A stretch of 64,000 bases of DNA from DATBAT01 sp963824805. Lineage in GTDB: Bacteria > Acidobacteriota > Terriglobia > Terriglobales > Acidobacteriaceae. The DNA lies in contig CAWGQZ010000057.1 of the NCBI GenBank assembly GCA_963824805.1, positions 1-64,000 on the forward strand, given 5' to 3'. Made by a program: the position numbers and the translations under genes. Of this stretch, positions 20,585-29,035 are shown piece after piece. How positions within the stretch are numbered: position 1 is the stretch's first letter; the number at the start of each line of letters is the position of its first letter. The notes under the pieces are model-generated. The model did not search any database. It was not told the DNA's origin and worked only from the letters and a program-made list of their open reading frames with translations.

Positions 20585-22243
20585 ATGCACGGACGACGCC
20601 AATTCCTGCGTAATAGTCTGCTTGGTACCAGTGCTCTTTTACTTGCCCGTTCCTCCCCGTTTTCCTTCGCCGCCGACGCGCCTGCCGATTCGCGCATTGA
20701 CATCCTGCTCGGAGAACCCCTCGGAACGATTTCCCCCGACATCTACGGTCACTTTGTCGAGAACCTCAGCGGCGTGGTGTATGACGGGATCTGGGTGGGA
20801 GAAAATTCCAAAGTCCCGAACATCAAGGGCATCCGCAAGGAACTCGTCGACGAGATGAAGAAAATAAAGCCCTCCGTCGTGCGCTTCCCCGGCGGCTGCT
20901 TTGCCGACAGTTACGACTGGCGCGACGGCATCGGCCCCAGCGACAAGCGTCCCAAGCGCACAAACTTCTGGGCGGAAGGGGAAGCCGCGAGCGCTCCGGC
21001 CGCCCATCGATACGATCCCAACCAGTTCGGTACCAATGAGTTCGTGCAGTTCTGCAAGCAAATCGGAGGCCAACCGTATCTCGCTGCCAACGTTCGAAGT
21101 TTGCCTGCCGTCGAGTTTTATCGCTGGGTGGAGTACTGCAACTCTCCGTCCGGAACCACCCTTGCTGAAACCCGCGCCGCTGCCGGGTATCCCGAGCCCT
21201 TCAACGTGCGCTACTGGGGTGTAGGCAACGAATCCTGGGGATGCGGTGGCGATTTTACCGCGCAGGAATACGCCATAGAATTCCGCCGTTACACAACCTG
21301 GGTTCCACGCTATGGCCATCCATTGTCCTTCATCGCCTCCGGGCCCAACGACGACAACCGCGAATGGACCCGCAGCTTCCTGGAAGAAATCGTGCGCAAG
21401 GGTCCACGACAGCTCAATTCAATTTACGGGCTCGCCCTGCACTACTACGCCTGGAACCTGAGCCGCGGTCGCACCAAGGACTGGAATGAAGGTAAGGGTG
21501 ATGCGCTGAAGTTCGATACCATCGATTGGTACGAGCTTCTACGCCAAGGGGACGTGATGGAATCCCTGATCAACGCCCACTGGGAAATCATGGGAGAATT
21601 CGACAAGGAGCGTCAGGTGAAGTTAGTCGTCGACGAGTGGGGTCCCTGGTATCGGCCCGGCAGCGAACTGACGCCTGGCAACCAACTGGAACAAGTTCCG
21701 ACCTTGCGCGACGCCGTTTTCAGCGGGATGACGCTCGACACCTTCAACCGTCATCCCGAAAAAGTGACGATGGCCAACTGCGCTCAATTAATCAATTGCC
21801 TGAACAGTCTTTACCTGGCGCACGAAGATAAGTTCTGCATCACCCCGGTCGGCCATGTGTTCGCCATGTATGCCGCACACCAGGGCGGGCAATCGGTTCG
21901 TACCGTTTTCAACGCACCCGAAGTCAGTTACGACCGTGACGGTAAGCCTGCCTCTTTCTGGGGGTTGAAGGGTTCGGCATCCGTCCAAGACAAAACGCTC
22001 GTCATCACGGTGGTGAATCCGCACGTAACCGAAGCGCGCGAGGCGCAGATCGGCCTTCGCGGCGGCACTGCACAATCGGGTACAGTGACTACGTTGACGA
22101 ATTCCGACATCCACGCGCATAACACGTTTGAACAGCGCACTGCGGTCAGTCCGCAAACCAAGAACCTTGCCGCCAGCGGAAATACCCTGCACTACACTTT
22201 CCCTCCGGCATCAGTCAGCAAGATTGCTTTGGCTCTGGGATGA
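20585..22243 (+). CDS. GH51 alpha-L-arabinofuranosidase, exported
   Basis: 552 residues from the ATG at 20585 (MHGRRQFLRNSLLG), a Tat-like signal. The catalytic barrel begins with IDILLGEPLGTISPDIYGHF and has VVRFPGGCFADSYDWRDG. The acid/base Glu lies in GVGNESWGCGG (about residue 214) and the nucleophile Glu in VDEWGPWYRPG (about 349). The C-terminal beta-sandwich ends at ALALG. The family removes terminal arabinofuranose from arabinoxylan, arabinan or arabinogalactan. Its TGA overlaps the ATG of the GH27 gene (ATGA), so the two enzymes are translated together. Confidence 0.92.
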   Translation: MHGRRQFLRNSLLGTSALLLARSSPFSFAADAPADSRIDILLGEPLGTISPDIYGHFVENLSGVVYDGIWVGENSKVPNIKGIRKELVDEMKKIKPSVVRFPGGCFADSYDWRDGIGPSDKRPKRTNFWAEGEAASAPAAHRYDPNQFGTNEFVQFCKQIGGQPYLAANVRSLPAVEFYRWVEYCNSPSGTTLAETRAAAGYPEPFNVRYWGVGNESWGCGGDFTAQEYAIEFRRYTTWVPRYGHPLSFIASGPNDDNREWTRSFLEEIVRKGPRQLNSIYGLALHYYAWNLSRGRTKDWNEGKGDALKFDTIDWYELLRQGDVMESLINAHWEIMGEFDKERQVKLVVDEWGPWYRPGSELTPGNQLEQVPTLRDAVFSGMTLDTFNRHPEKVTMANCAQLINCLNSLYLAHEDKFCITPVGHVFAMYAAHQGGQSVRTVFNAPEVSYDRDGKPASFWGLKGSASVQDKTLVITVVNPHVTEAREAQIGLRGGTAQSGTVTTLTNSDIHAHNTFEQRTAVSPQTKNLAASGNTLHYTFPPASVSKIALALG

Positions 22244-23592
22244 AGATGAAACTCACAGTTTTGTTTGGAGCGTTGGTGCTGGTATTCGGCGCGAACGCTC
22301 AATCGCTGCTGCCCCAAACTCCGCCCATGGGATGGAACAGTTGGGACGGCTATGGCACCACCGTCAACGAACTGGACATCAAAGCGAATGCTGACTGGAT
22401 CGCAAAGAACCTGAAGTCGGTTGGATGGCAGTACGTAGTCGTCGACATGGAATGGTTCGTCACCAATCCCACGCCGGAGGGAAATTCCAAGAGCTTTGAC
22501 TATGTTATGGATAACTCAGGCCGATATATGCCGGCCGCAAATCGCTTTCCTTCGGCCGCCAACGGTGCCGGCTTCAAGCCGCTGGCGGATTACGTTCATT
22601 CCCTCGGATTAAAGTTCGGCATCCATATACTTCGCGGGGTTCCCAAACAGGCGATCGCGAAAAATCTGCCCATCGCCAACTCGGCGTTTCACGCCAGCGA
22701 TGCGGCCGACACCTCCGACACCTGTCCCTGGAACTACGACAATTACGGCCTCGATGCCAGCAAGCCCGCCGCCCGCGCCTACTATGACTCAATCGCAAAG
22801 CTCTATGCCAGTTGGGACGTCGATCTAATCAAGGTCGATTGCATCGCCAGCCATCCTTACAAAGGTGATGAGATTCGCATCTTCAGCGAAGCCCTCACGC
22901 ATAGTGGCCGGTCCATCGCGCTAAGTCTTTCGCCCGGTCCGGCGCCGGTAGAGAAAATAGCCGAGCTGAGGAAATACGCGCAGATGTGGCGGATCTCCGA
23001 TGACATCTGGGACATCTGGCACAGCAATGTGCAGTACCCGCAGGGCTTAGGAGATCAGTTTGCAAACGTAGCTAAGTGGGCCGGCCTGGCGCAACCCGGC
23101 CACTGGCCCGACGCTGACATGCTTCCGCTGGGATATTTAGGACCTGCCCCAGGATGGGGCAAGGCTCGTGACACTCGTCTCACGCATGACGAACAGCGGA
23201 CCTTGATGACGCTGTGGTCCATCTTCCCGTCTCCGCTCATGGTCGGCGGTGACCTCACTCGTGCCGACGGTTGGACTACTTCCCTGCTTACGAATACCGA
23301 GGTGATCGCCGTGGACCAGCACTCCCGGAAAAATCGCCCGGTCATCACGACCGACAAGATAGTGGTGTGGACTGCGAAAGCGGAATCCGGCACAGACAGC
23401 TACGTCGCGGTTTTCAACATTTCAGATTCCGCACAGAACGCTAAATACACATGGAAAGAACTGGGCCTGATCGGAAAGCACTACAAACTCCGTGATCTTT
23501 GGCAACACAAGGATCTCACCGTGGCCAACTCGCTCGAGGTCAACCTGCCTTCGCACAGCTCAGTCCTCTACCAGCTGACACCGTCGAGGTGA
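22240..23592 (+). CDS. GH27 alpha-galactosidase, exported
   Basis: 450 residues with a short signal peptide (LTVLFGALVLVFGANAQ). Family hallmarks: TPPMGWNSWDGYG at the start of the barrel, YVVVDMEWF, the nucleophile Asp in DLIKVDCIA (about 200) and the acid/base Asp in WRISDDIWD (about 252). A C-terminal beta domain closes the protein (SSVLYQLTPSR). The enzyme cleaves alpha-1,6-galactose from galactomannan or galacto-oligosaccharides; some family members act on beta-L-arabinopyranose or N-acetylgalactosamine, so specificity is not certain. Start and stop overlap with the GH51 gene indicates an operon. Confidence 0.9.
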   Translation: MKMKLTVLFGALVLVFGANAQSLLPQTPPMGWNSWDGYGTTVNELDIKANADWIAKNLKSVGWQYVVVDMEWFVTNPTPEGNSKSFDYVMDNSGRYMPAANRFPSAANGAGFKPLADYVHSLGLKFGIHILRGVPKQAIAKNLPIANSAFHASDAADTSDTCPWNYDNYGLDASKPAARAYYDSIAKLYASWDVDLIKVDCIASHPYKGDEIRIFSEALTHSGRSIALSLSPGPAPVEKIAELRKYAQMWRISDDIWDIWHSNVQYPQGLGDQFANVAKWAGLAQPGHWPDADMLPLGYLGPAPGWGKARDTRLTHDEQRTLMTLWSIFPSPLMVGGDLTRADGWTTSLLTNTEVIAVDQHSRKNRPVITTDKIVVWTAKAESGTDSYVAVFNISDSAQNAKYTWKELGLIGKHYKLRDLWQHKDLTVANSLEVNLPSHSSVLYQLTPSR

Positions 23593-23610
23593 GATCGCCC
23601 TCTTCCCAAA

Positions 23611-23650
23611 TCTGTCCTCCCGAGCGGAGCCGAGGGACCTTGCGTTTTCC
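23611..23650 (+). repeat. interspersed CCCGAGCG-AGCCGAGGG element, copy 1
   Basis: Contains TCCCGAGCGGAGCCGAGGGA followed by CCTTGCGTTT. Related copies lie at 39711-39750 and as an inverted pair at 49101-49130 and 49173-49200. This one sits between the ends of the convergent GH27 and GH67 genes. Confidence 0.7.
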
Positions 23651-23654
23651 CTCT

Positions 23655-26137
23655 CTACTCAACAGAGGGCACAATTTCCACATAATCGACAACAGCATTT
23701 TCGCCGACGTCGGGCTTGCCTTCCATCACAATTTCATCTCCCGTATGCAGCATGACGCCGCGAATCAAATGGCGGGTAGAAGTATCAGCCTCTGGCTTCT
23801 CGGACGGAAGGCTGTCCTCAGCGAACCAACTCGCCAGCAATCTTTTTCCAACTGAAACTCGGAAACCCGACCTGCCGCTCTTCTGGTCAAAATATTGCAC
23901 CGCGATGTTGTATTTGCCAGGAACTCCCTGGAACTTCAGGCTTGCACTACATGACGCCACGTGGCACCCAATCGCCTCACCATTCGAGGCCGCATACCAG
24001 GGGTTGATCGGTTGGATTAGGTAACCGTGCAATTCCATCGACTCAGCCTCAATCCGGTCGGGATGATGCCCTACCCTCCCCTTTTCATCAGCAATGCCTG
24101 TAAGCCGCAAGAACCAATCGTTGATGGCGTCGCGCCAAACCATAGCGTGCCCCGATTGGTATTCGAGCCGACCAAGCACGGCGGAGTATCGTTCGTCGTC
24201 AATCTTTCCCTTTAGCCGCTCCCACTCAGCCGGGAATCCTTGGGCAATTTCGGCACCCTCGTAATGCGAATCGTAGATCGTCTGAATCACAGTCTTAGCG
24301 GAATGCAAAACGTACGAATAAGGGACGTGGTGAAAAAATAGCACTAGATTATCGGGAGTAGATTGCAATGATTCGTACTGCGCGGCAATTTTCCGCGCAT
24401 ATTGTCCGGCGAAGCCGGTACCAGTAGCAACCGTCCGATCCATTCCAATCCCGTTCTTATCCGCCCGAATCCATTGTCCCCAGCCATTGTTGTCCGCCGA
24501 ATCCGGTCCCGGCCCATAATGCGGCCCGACAATGTTGGTGAGCGTCTGCAGGCCTAAGGGGGAGCCGGTGTATTTTTCATAAGCGGGCCACGACTCCATC
24601 TGAAGCTGCTCAACTGTCGCAACCACCGTCGGATCATCCCCGAACGTCAGCCGCGTCCACTCCTCAAGAACAGACATGGCAGAAAGATCCGGATTCCACG
24701 CCAGCCGTCCGAATGTATACAAGTTGGCCTGCGCCAGGTCGTACCCCAGCCAATTTTTATCCTGTCCGACATTAGCCACTCCGACAAACCCGCCGGTTGG
24801 CCGGTGAAACGCGCGGCCGGAAGAAATCGCTTTGACTTGAGTTCCTTTCTCGTCTGCGTGCAAATCAAAATCAAAAATTTCTTTCCAAAGGGGCGCGAGA
24901 AAACATAAATGGCGCTGCTGGCCCGTGTATTCCTGAGTGATTTGCAACTCGAGTGCCTGACTGGTATGCCGCAATGCACCGATCAGAGGTGAAACTGGCT
25001 CCCGCACCTGGAAATCAATAGGCCCATACTTGATCTGCACCACCACGTTGTCGTCGAACTTTCCATCGAGGGAAGCAAAATTGTCATAGGCGGCTCTCGC
25101 GCGGTCAGCTTTCAAGTCGTTCCAATCAAGATGATGGTTGTAGACAAATGCGCGATAAACAAGCGTCCCACCGTGCGGCTTCAAGGCCCGGGCAATCAGA
25201 TTGGCGGCATCGGCATGGGTGCGTCCATAGGTAGAGGGTCCAAGCCTGCCTTCTGAATCCGCCTTCACTAGGAACCCGGCGAGGTCTGGCACGGCCTTAT
25301 AGACTTCGTCCGCCTTCTTTCGCCACCACACGACTACCTGAGGATCCAGGGGATCAAAGGTGCTTAGTCCGCCAATCTTTTGCGGGCTGGAAAAATCGAC
25401 CGAGACAGAAAGATGGATTCCCCACTTCCGAAAAACGTCCGCGATCCTGGCCCAATGAGGAATGAAGTCGCTGGCCAAGATTCTGGGCGAGGCATTCACA
25501 TTATTGATGGTGCATCCGTTAATCCCCACCGATGCAAGCAGCCGCGCATACTCATTGACTCGCGACAGATCGGACACCACCTCATCGTTGACAAAGAAAA
25601 TCGAGCGACCACCGTATCCGCGTTCGATGCTGCCATCGAGGTTGTCCCATTCATTCGTCCAGCGCAACGGAGCAACCGGACTCTCAGCTGATGTCCAGCG
25701 AATCCAGCGGCTGCTTCAACGCTATCCGCCTCAGTAAAGCGAAGACCCCATACAGAACTCCGCCGGCGTCTTTGCCTGCCACCAGCAACACCGGCTTGCT
25801 GGAAAGAACGGTACGTCTTAATCCAATACCCCTCAGAGCGTAAGCCTGCCGGCTCTTTGATATGGAATGCATCTTTCAAATCGGCGATTGTCCCGATGAC
25901 AACTGCGGGCCGAAAGACCCCGGACGTCATCTTTAACTCTCGTCCCAACATGTTCCGAAAACCGCGAGCCAACTCGGCCTGAGCGGTTGCGACGACTTCG
26001 GACTTTCCCACAACCACAACATCCTCGTAGGGAATGACCGAATTCACTGAAGCGTAACGCAGCCATGCCTCGCGACCAGTCTCAGGGAAGGCATTCACGG
26101 TGACGAGGATGGCAAGAAGTGCAAGGAAGTTCCGCAT
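23655..26137 (-). pseudogene. GH67 alpha-glucuronidase with C-terminal carbohydrate-binding-like domain, two frameshifts
   Basis: Starts at the ATG at 26137 with a signal peptide (FLALLAILVTVNAF). The N-terminal domain (YEDVVVVGKSEVVATAQAEL, VVIGTIADLKDAF) runs to about 25830, then shifts to a frame with LLVAGKDAGGVLYGVFALLR, and near 25690 shifts again into LRWTNEWDNLDGSIERGYGG. The remaining 670 codons are intact and hold the GH67 catalytic barrel: VKADSEGRLGPSTYGRTHAD, IKYGPIDFQVREP, ITQEYTGQQRH. The last 130 residues (RIEAESMELHGYLI onward) resemble a CBM6/35-type beta-sandwich. The family removes 4-O-methylglucuronic acid from xylo-oligosaccharides. Only two short shifts separate it from a full gene. 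Confidence 0.85.
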
Positions 26138-26181
26138 TGTTTGTGATTAGGTCAGGATGATATTACGAAATGAAGACGCGC

Positions 26182-26217
26182 AAAAAAACAAACCCACCCT
26201 TCTTTCGAAGGGTGGGT
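26182..26217 (-). terminator. rho-independent terminator of the Spy-like operon
   Basis: Perfect 11-base stem (26192-26202 with 26207-26217, ACCCACCCTTC/GAAGGGTGGGT) with a four-base loop, followed on the minus strand by TTGTTTTTTT. It lies about 100 bases after the stop codon at 26316 that the corrected Spy-like frame would use. Confidence 0.9.
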
Positions 26218-26315
26218 ATCCGTGGCTGCTGGCACGCGGGTCTCGCGCCACGCACCTGGTTTCACGCTTGCCTCTGTCGCGTGAAGCTCCGCCTTGCCGC
26301 CTCGGGATGCCGCGA

Positions 26316-26901
26316 TTAGTCCTGTGGTTTGGGCTCCGGTGGACCGTCTGGGGAAGGCCCCGGCCCGCCATCCCTGGTTTCCTCCCGGCCCTGGGAAGTG
26401 GCCGCCGCGGTGGATCGGCGGACGCTCGCTCTGCAGTTTCAACCACTGTTCATGATTTAGCTGTCCGCGAAGTTCGAGCAGCATCCGGGCGTTCGCCTTT
26501 TCGAGTTCGGCACGCGCCTGGGCGACCTTGTCGATCTGGGTCAACACCTTGTTCTCATCCGGCGGGTCCGCCGCCACCAGCGGCTCCATGATGGTTTCTT
26601 CTTTCTGCACTGCCGCCATGCGGTCGATCAATTTCAGCCGGTTCGCGGTAAAGATGTCATCCATTTTCTTGACTTGGTCAGGAGACAATCCCACTCGCTT
26701 CGCGGCATCGGGATTGTTCCACCACCGTCCGGGAGGGCCCAGTTGCAAGTGCATACCTCCCGGACGCCCCGGTCCCTCGGGCCCGTGATGAGGGCCGCCA
26801 AATCCCCTCGGGCCGGGCTGCTGCGCGGCGCAGTTCCTTCCCAGCCAGACCGAGCTCAATAGCACAACCAACATCCATAAACTCCTGTTTGAAACACCCA
26901 T
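26316..26901 (-). CDS. Spy/CpxP-like periplasmic protein (C-terminal frameshift)
   Basis: A signal peptide (LWMLVVLLSSVWLGRNCAAQ) and a Gly/Pro/His-rich stretch precede the helical LTXXQ-like domain: WWNNPDAAKRVGLSPDQVKK, FTANRLKLIDRMAAVQKEE, QIDKVAQARAELEKANAR, LRGQLNHEQWLKLQ. The family includes metal-stress and misfolding chaperones of the periplasm. As given, the frame runs on to 26152, but it then translates straight through the terminator hairpin. One base shift near 26355 gives GPSPDGPPEPKPQD and a TAA at 26316, a much better end. A ribosome site (AAAGGGA) precedes the ATG, and the anti-sigma stop is 9 bases upstream. It is probably a target or effector of the sigma/anti-sigma pair before it. 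Confidence 0.78.
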
Positions 26902-26910
26902 AGTTCCCTT

Positions 26911-27394
26911 TCACTTTGTCTGATTGGCAGAACTTGCCGAACTATTGGAAAACGAAACCTCAAGCGGCTGCATCGGTGCGGGCACACCCTCGGTGATCTC
27001 GCTGTTAACCGCGGTGAGCAATTCGTTGTCCTGCTCGATTTGTGCTTGCTCGGATACGGCCACGGGGGATTCCTGTGAACTCGGTCGCGGACGGAGATTT
27101 GCGCTCCCTCAAATAGAGCACCGGCACGATCATCAATAGCAGAAACGCAGCTGCCACGATCCATTCCGACCTCCAGGTCCTCCTGCGGGAAGCAACCGCC
27201 GCTAAATTGCGGCTCACAGCGACTGCATTTTCACTCCAGCTGTGGGCCGCATCGCGAAAATTGCCGATCGAGGCCCGCATAACATTGAACTCTGCAAGGC
27301 ACTCCTGGCACTCGATCAGATGAGCGTCAACCGTCATAGAGGGCACGCCCAGCAAGCGGTCGGTCATTTCTTCATTGGTCAAATGTGCGCTCAT
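26911..27394 (-). CDS. anti-sigma factor with zinc-finger-like N-terminus (C-terminal frameshift)
   Basis: Residues 1-40 hold a zf-HC2-like motif (HLIECQECLAEF), followed by a linker and one membrane helix (WIVAAAFLLLMIVPVLYL). The direct frame ends early at 27005; removing one C from the run near 27070 gives VAVSEQAQIEQDNELLTAV and a proper stop at 26911, just before the Spy-like gene. The start ATG at 27394 overlaps the stop of the ECF sigma gene (ATGA). Role by family: holds the cognate sigma factor at the membrane until an envelope signal arrives. Confidence 0.82.
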
Positions 27395-27972
27395 TGGCTT
27401 GCTCCAAATTTGCTACGAATTTCTCCAACAGCTCTATACAGGTGGGTCTTGACCGTAGTAACCGGCATTCCCGTCGCTTCCGCAATCTCACCCAGTTCCA
27501 TCTCTTCCACGAAGCGCATTACAAAGACGCTTCTTTGCCGGGGAGTAAGCTTCTTCAAAGCAACCTGAATCATCTGCACTTTCTCCCGAGCCAGCAACTG
27601 CACTTCCGGAGAGCTCGCCCGGCTCGGCACATACTGGCTCAGATCCTCGACATCGACCGTCGAAGCCGCTACCGTCTTCCAGAAGCGGAATTTCAAACTC
27701 TTGGTGTGATCGCGGACCAAATTGAACGCGATTCGCATCAGCCATGTACTCACGCTGCAGTCGCCACGAAATTGTGCGCGGGTGGCGTGCGCTTTGAGCA
27801 AACAATCATGGGTGATGGATTCGGCTGCGTCGCGATCCCCCAGCGAAAAGGCAACAAATCGCAGGACTTTCGCCTTGTAGAGACGCATCAGCGTCTCTAC
27901 GTCGTCGAGTTCTGAAGTGCGCTGTTCTTCGCTAGACAGTGCCATCAGGTTCACTGGAAACGTTTGTCCCAT
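27391..27972 (-). CDS. ECF (RpoE-like) RNA polymerase sigma factor
   Basis: 193 residues. Region 2: LMRLYKAKVLRFVAFSLGDRD, AAESITHDCLLKAHA, STWLMRIAFNLVRDH. Region 4: LKKLTPRQRSVFVMRFVEEM and IAEATGMPVTTVKTHLYRAV. A start further in (MALSSEE) is possible. It is the first gene of a three-gene minus-strand unit: sigma, overlapping anti-sigma, then the Spy-like periplasmic protein and a terminator. This layout is typical of an envelope-stress circuit in which the sigma factor probably controls its own operon. Confidence 0.92.
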   Translation of the reverse strand: MGQTFPVNLMALSSEEQRTSELDDVETLMRLYKAKVLRFVAFSLGDRDAAESITHDCLLKAHATRAQFRGDCSVSTWLMRIAFNLVRDHTKSLKFRFWKTVAASTVDVEDLSQYVPSRASSPEVQLLAREKVQMIQVALKKLTPRQRSVFVMRFVEEMELGEIAEATGMPVTTVKTHLYRAVGEIRSKFGASQ

Positions 27973-28117
27973 TCACTAGTGATAGACGACCCTAATCCGC
28001 CGCAGACTACACGGACCGTAAAAAGTTTCTTGCGAGCCTTCGTAGTCCGTCACGAAATCGCCGTCGTCTATCAGTTTACTCAGGCCGAGATTCTTACTCC
28101 CAACCCGAGGTAAACCA

Positions 28118-28867
28118 TTGTCTGTAGAGCAGATAACTCGCGAAATCAACCGTCGTCAATTGCTTGAACTCATGGCCGCAGCCGGAGCCAGCGTGCTGAT
28201 TGGATGTGGTGGAAGCACCGCCTCCGGCACTACCACCACTACAACCTCAACCGGAACCAGTTCTGCATCGTGCGTACTCTCACCTGCCCTGACTATCGGT
28301 CCTTATTTTGTCGACGAGAAACTCAACCGCTCCGACCTAACCGCTGATACAAACGACATAAACGTGACTGCTGCCATGCCGCTGTCCCTCGTGATCACCG
28401 TCCAGCATTACAGCTCGAGCGGATGCAGTCCCTTAGCAGGAGCGCAAGTCGACCTCTGGCACGCCGACGCAGGTGGAAAATATTCGGACGAAAATTCCGA
28501 AGGAACTAGCGGTGAGACTTACCTGCGCGGATATCAGGTCACCGACTCCAGCGGCCTCGCTTCCTTCAAAACTATCTTTCCTGGATGGTATTCAGGCCGC
28601 ACAGTTCATATTCATGCCATGGTCCGCCTGTTTGATTCCTCTGGAAACCAGACCTTCGAATGGGAAACTCAGTTTTTTTTCGATCCGACACTCACCACTC
28701 AAATCATGGCCACCGCGCCCTACAGCACCCGCGGCACACCCGACACCAGCAACAGCCAGGACAATATTTATTCGCAGAGTGGTGGAAAAACTCTTCTGAA
28801 TCTCACTAAGAACAACGATAGCAGCGGATACAGCGCGGCCATCACTTTGGGAGTACAGACCGCTTAG
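28118..28867 (+). CDS. exported intradiol ring-cleavage dioxygenase-like protein
   Basis: 249 residues from a TTG start supported by GAGGTAAA seven bases upstream. The N-terminus has an RR pair and a lipobox-like LIGC (residues 12-32), then a Ser/Thr/Gly linker. The catalytic domain resembles the protocatechuate 3,4-dioxygenase beta fold: TIGPYFVDEKLNRSDL (first Tyr ligand), AGAQVDLWHADAGGKYSD, TIFPGWYSGRTVHIHAMV (second Tyr and two His ligands of Fe(III)). All four ligands are visible. Substrate is unknown; exported members in soil bacteria may act on lignin-like or humic phenols (inference). It is a single gene, divergent from the sigma operon. Confidence 0.85.
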   Translation: MSVEQITREINRRQLLELMAAAGASVLIGCGGSTASGTTTTTTSTGTSSASCVLSPALTIGPYFVDEKLNRSDLTADTNDINVTAAMPLSLVITVQHYSSSGCSPLAGAQVDLWHADAGGKYSDENSEGTSGETYLRGYQVTDSSGLASFKTIFPGWYSGRTVHIHAMVRLFDSSGNQTFEWETQFFFDPTLTTQIMATAPYSTRGTPDTSNSQDNIYSQSGGKTLLNLTKNNDSSGYSAAITLGVQTA

Positions 28868-29035
28868 CATTGCCCACTTCCGGACACCCGGGTCCGCCAG
28901 CGGACACGGTCGGGCACTCATTTCTGTATCAGTCCCTGCTTTGCCCTTGATCTACAGAGGTTTGCCGGCCTTTCGATGGTGAAACACTTGCAACGAAACA
29001 ACGGGCAGGAAGGATTCGGCGTCGGGAGATACCTC

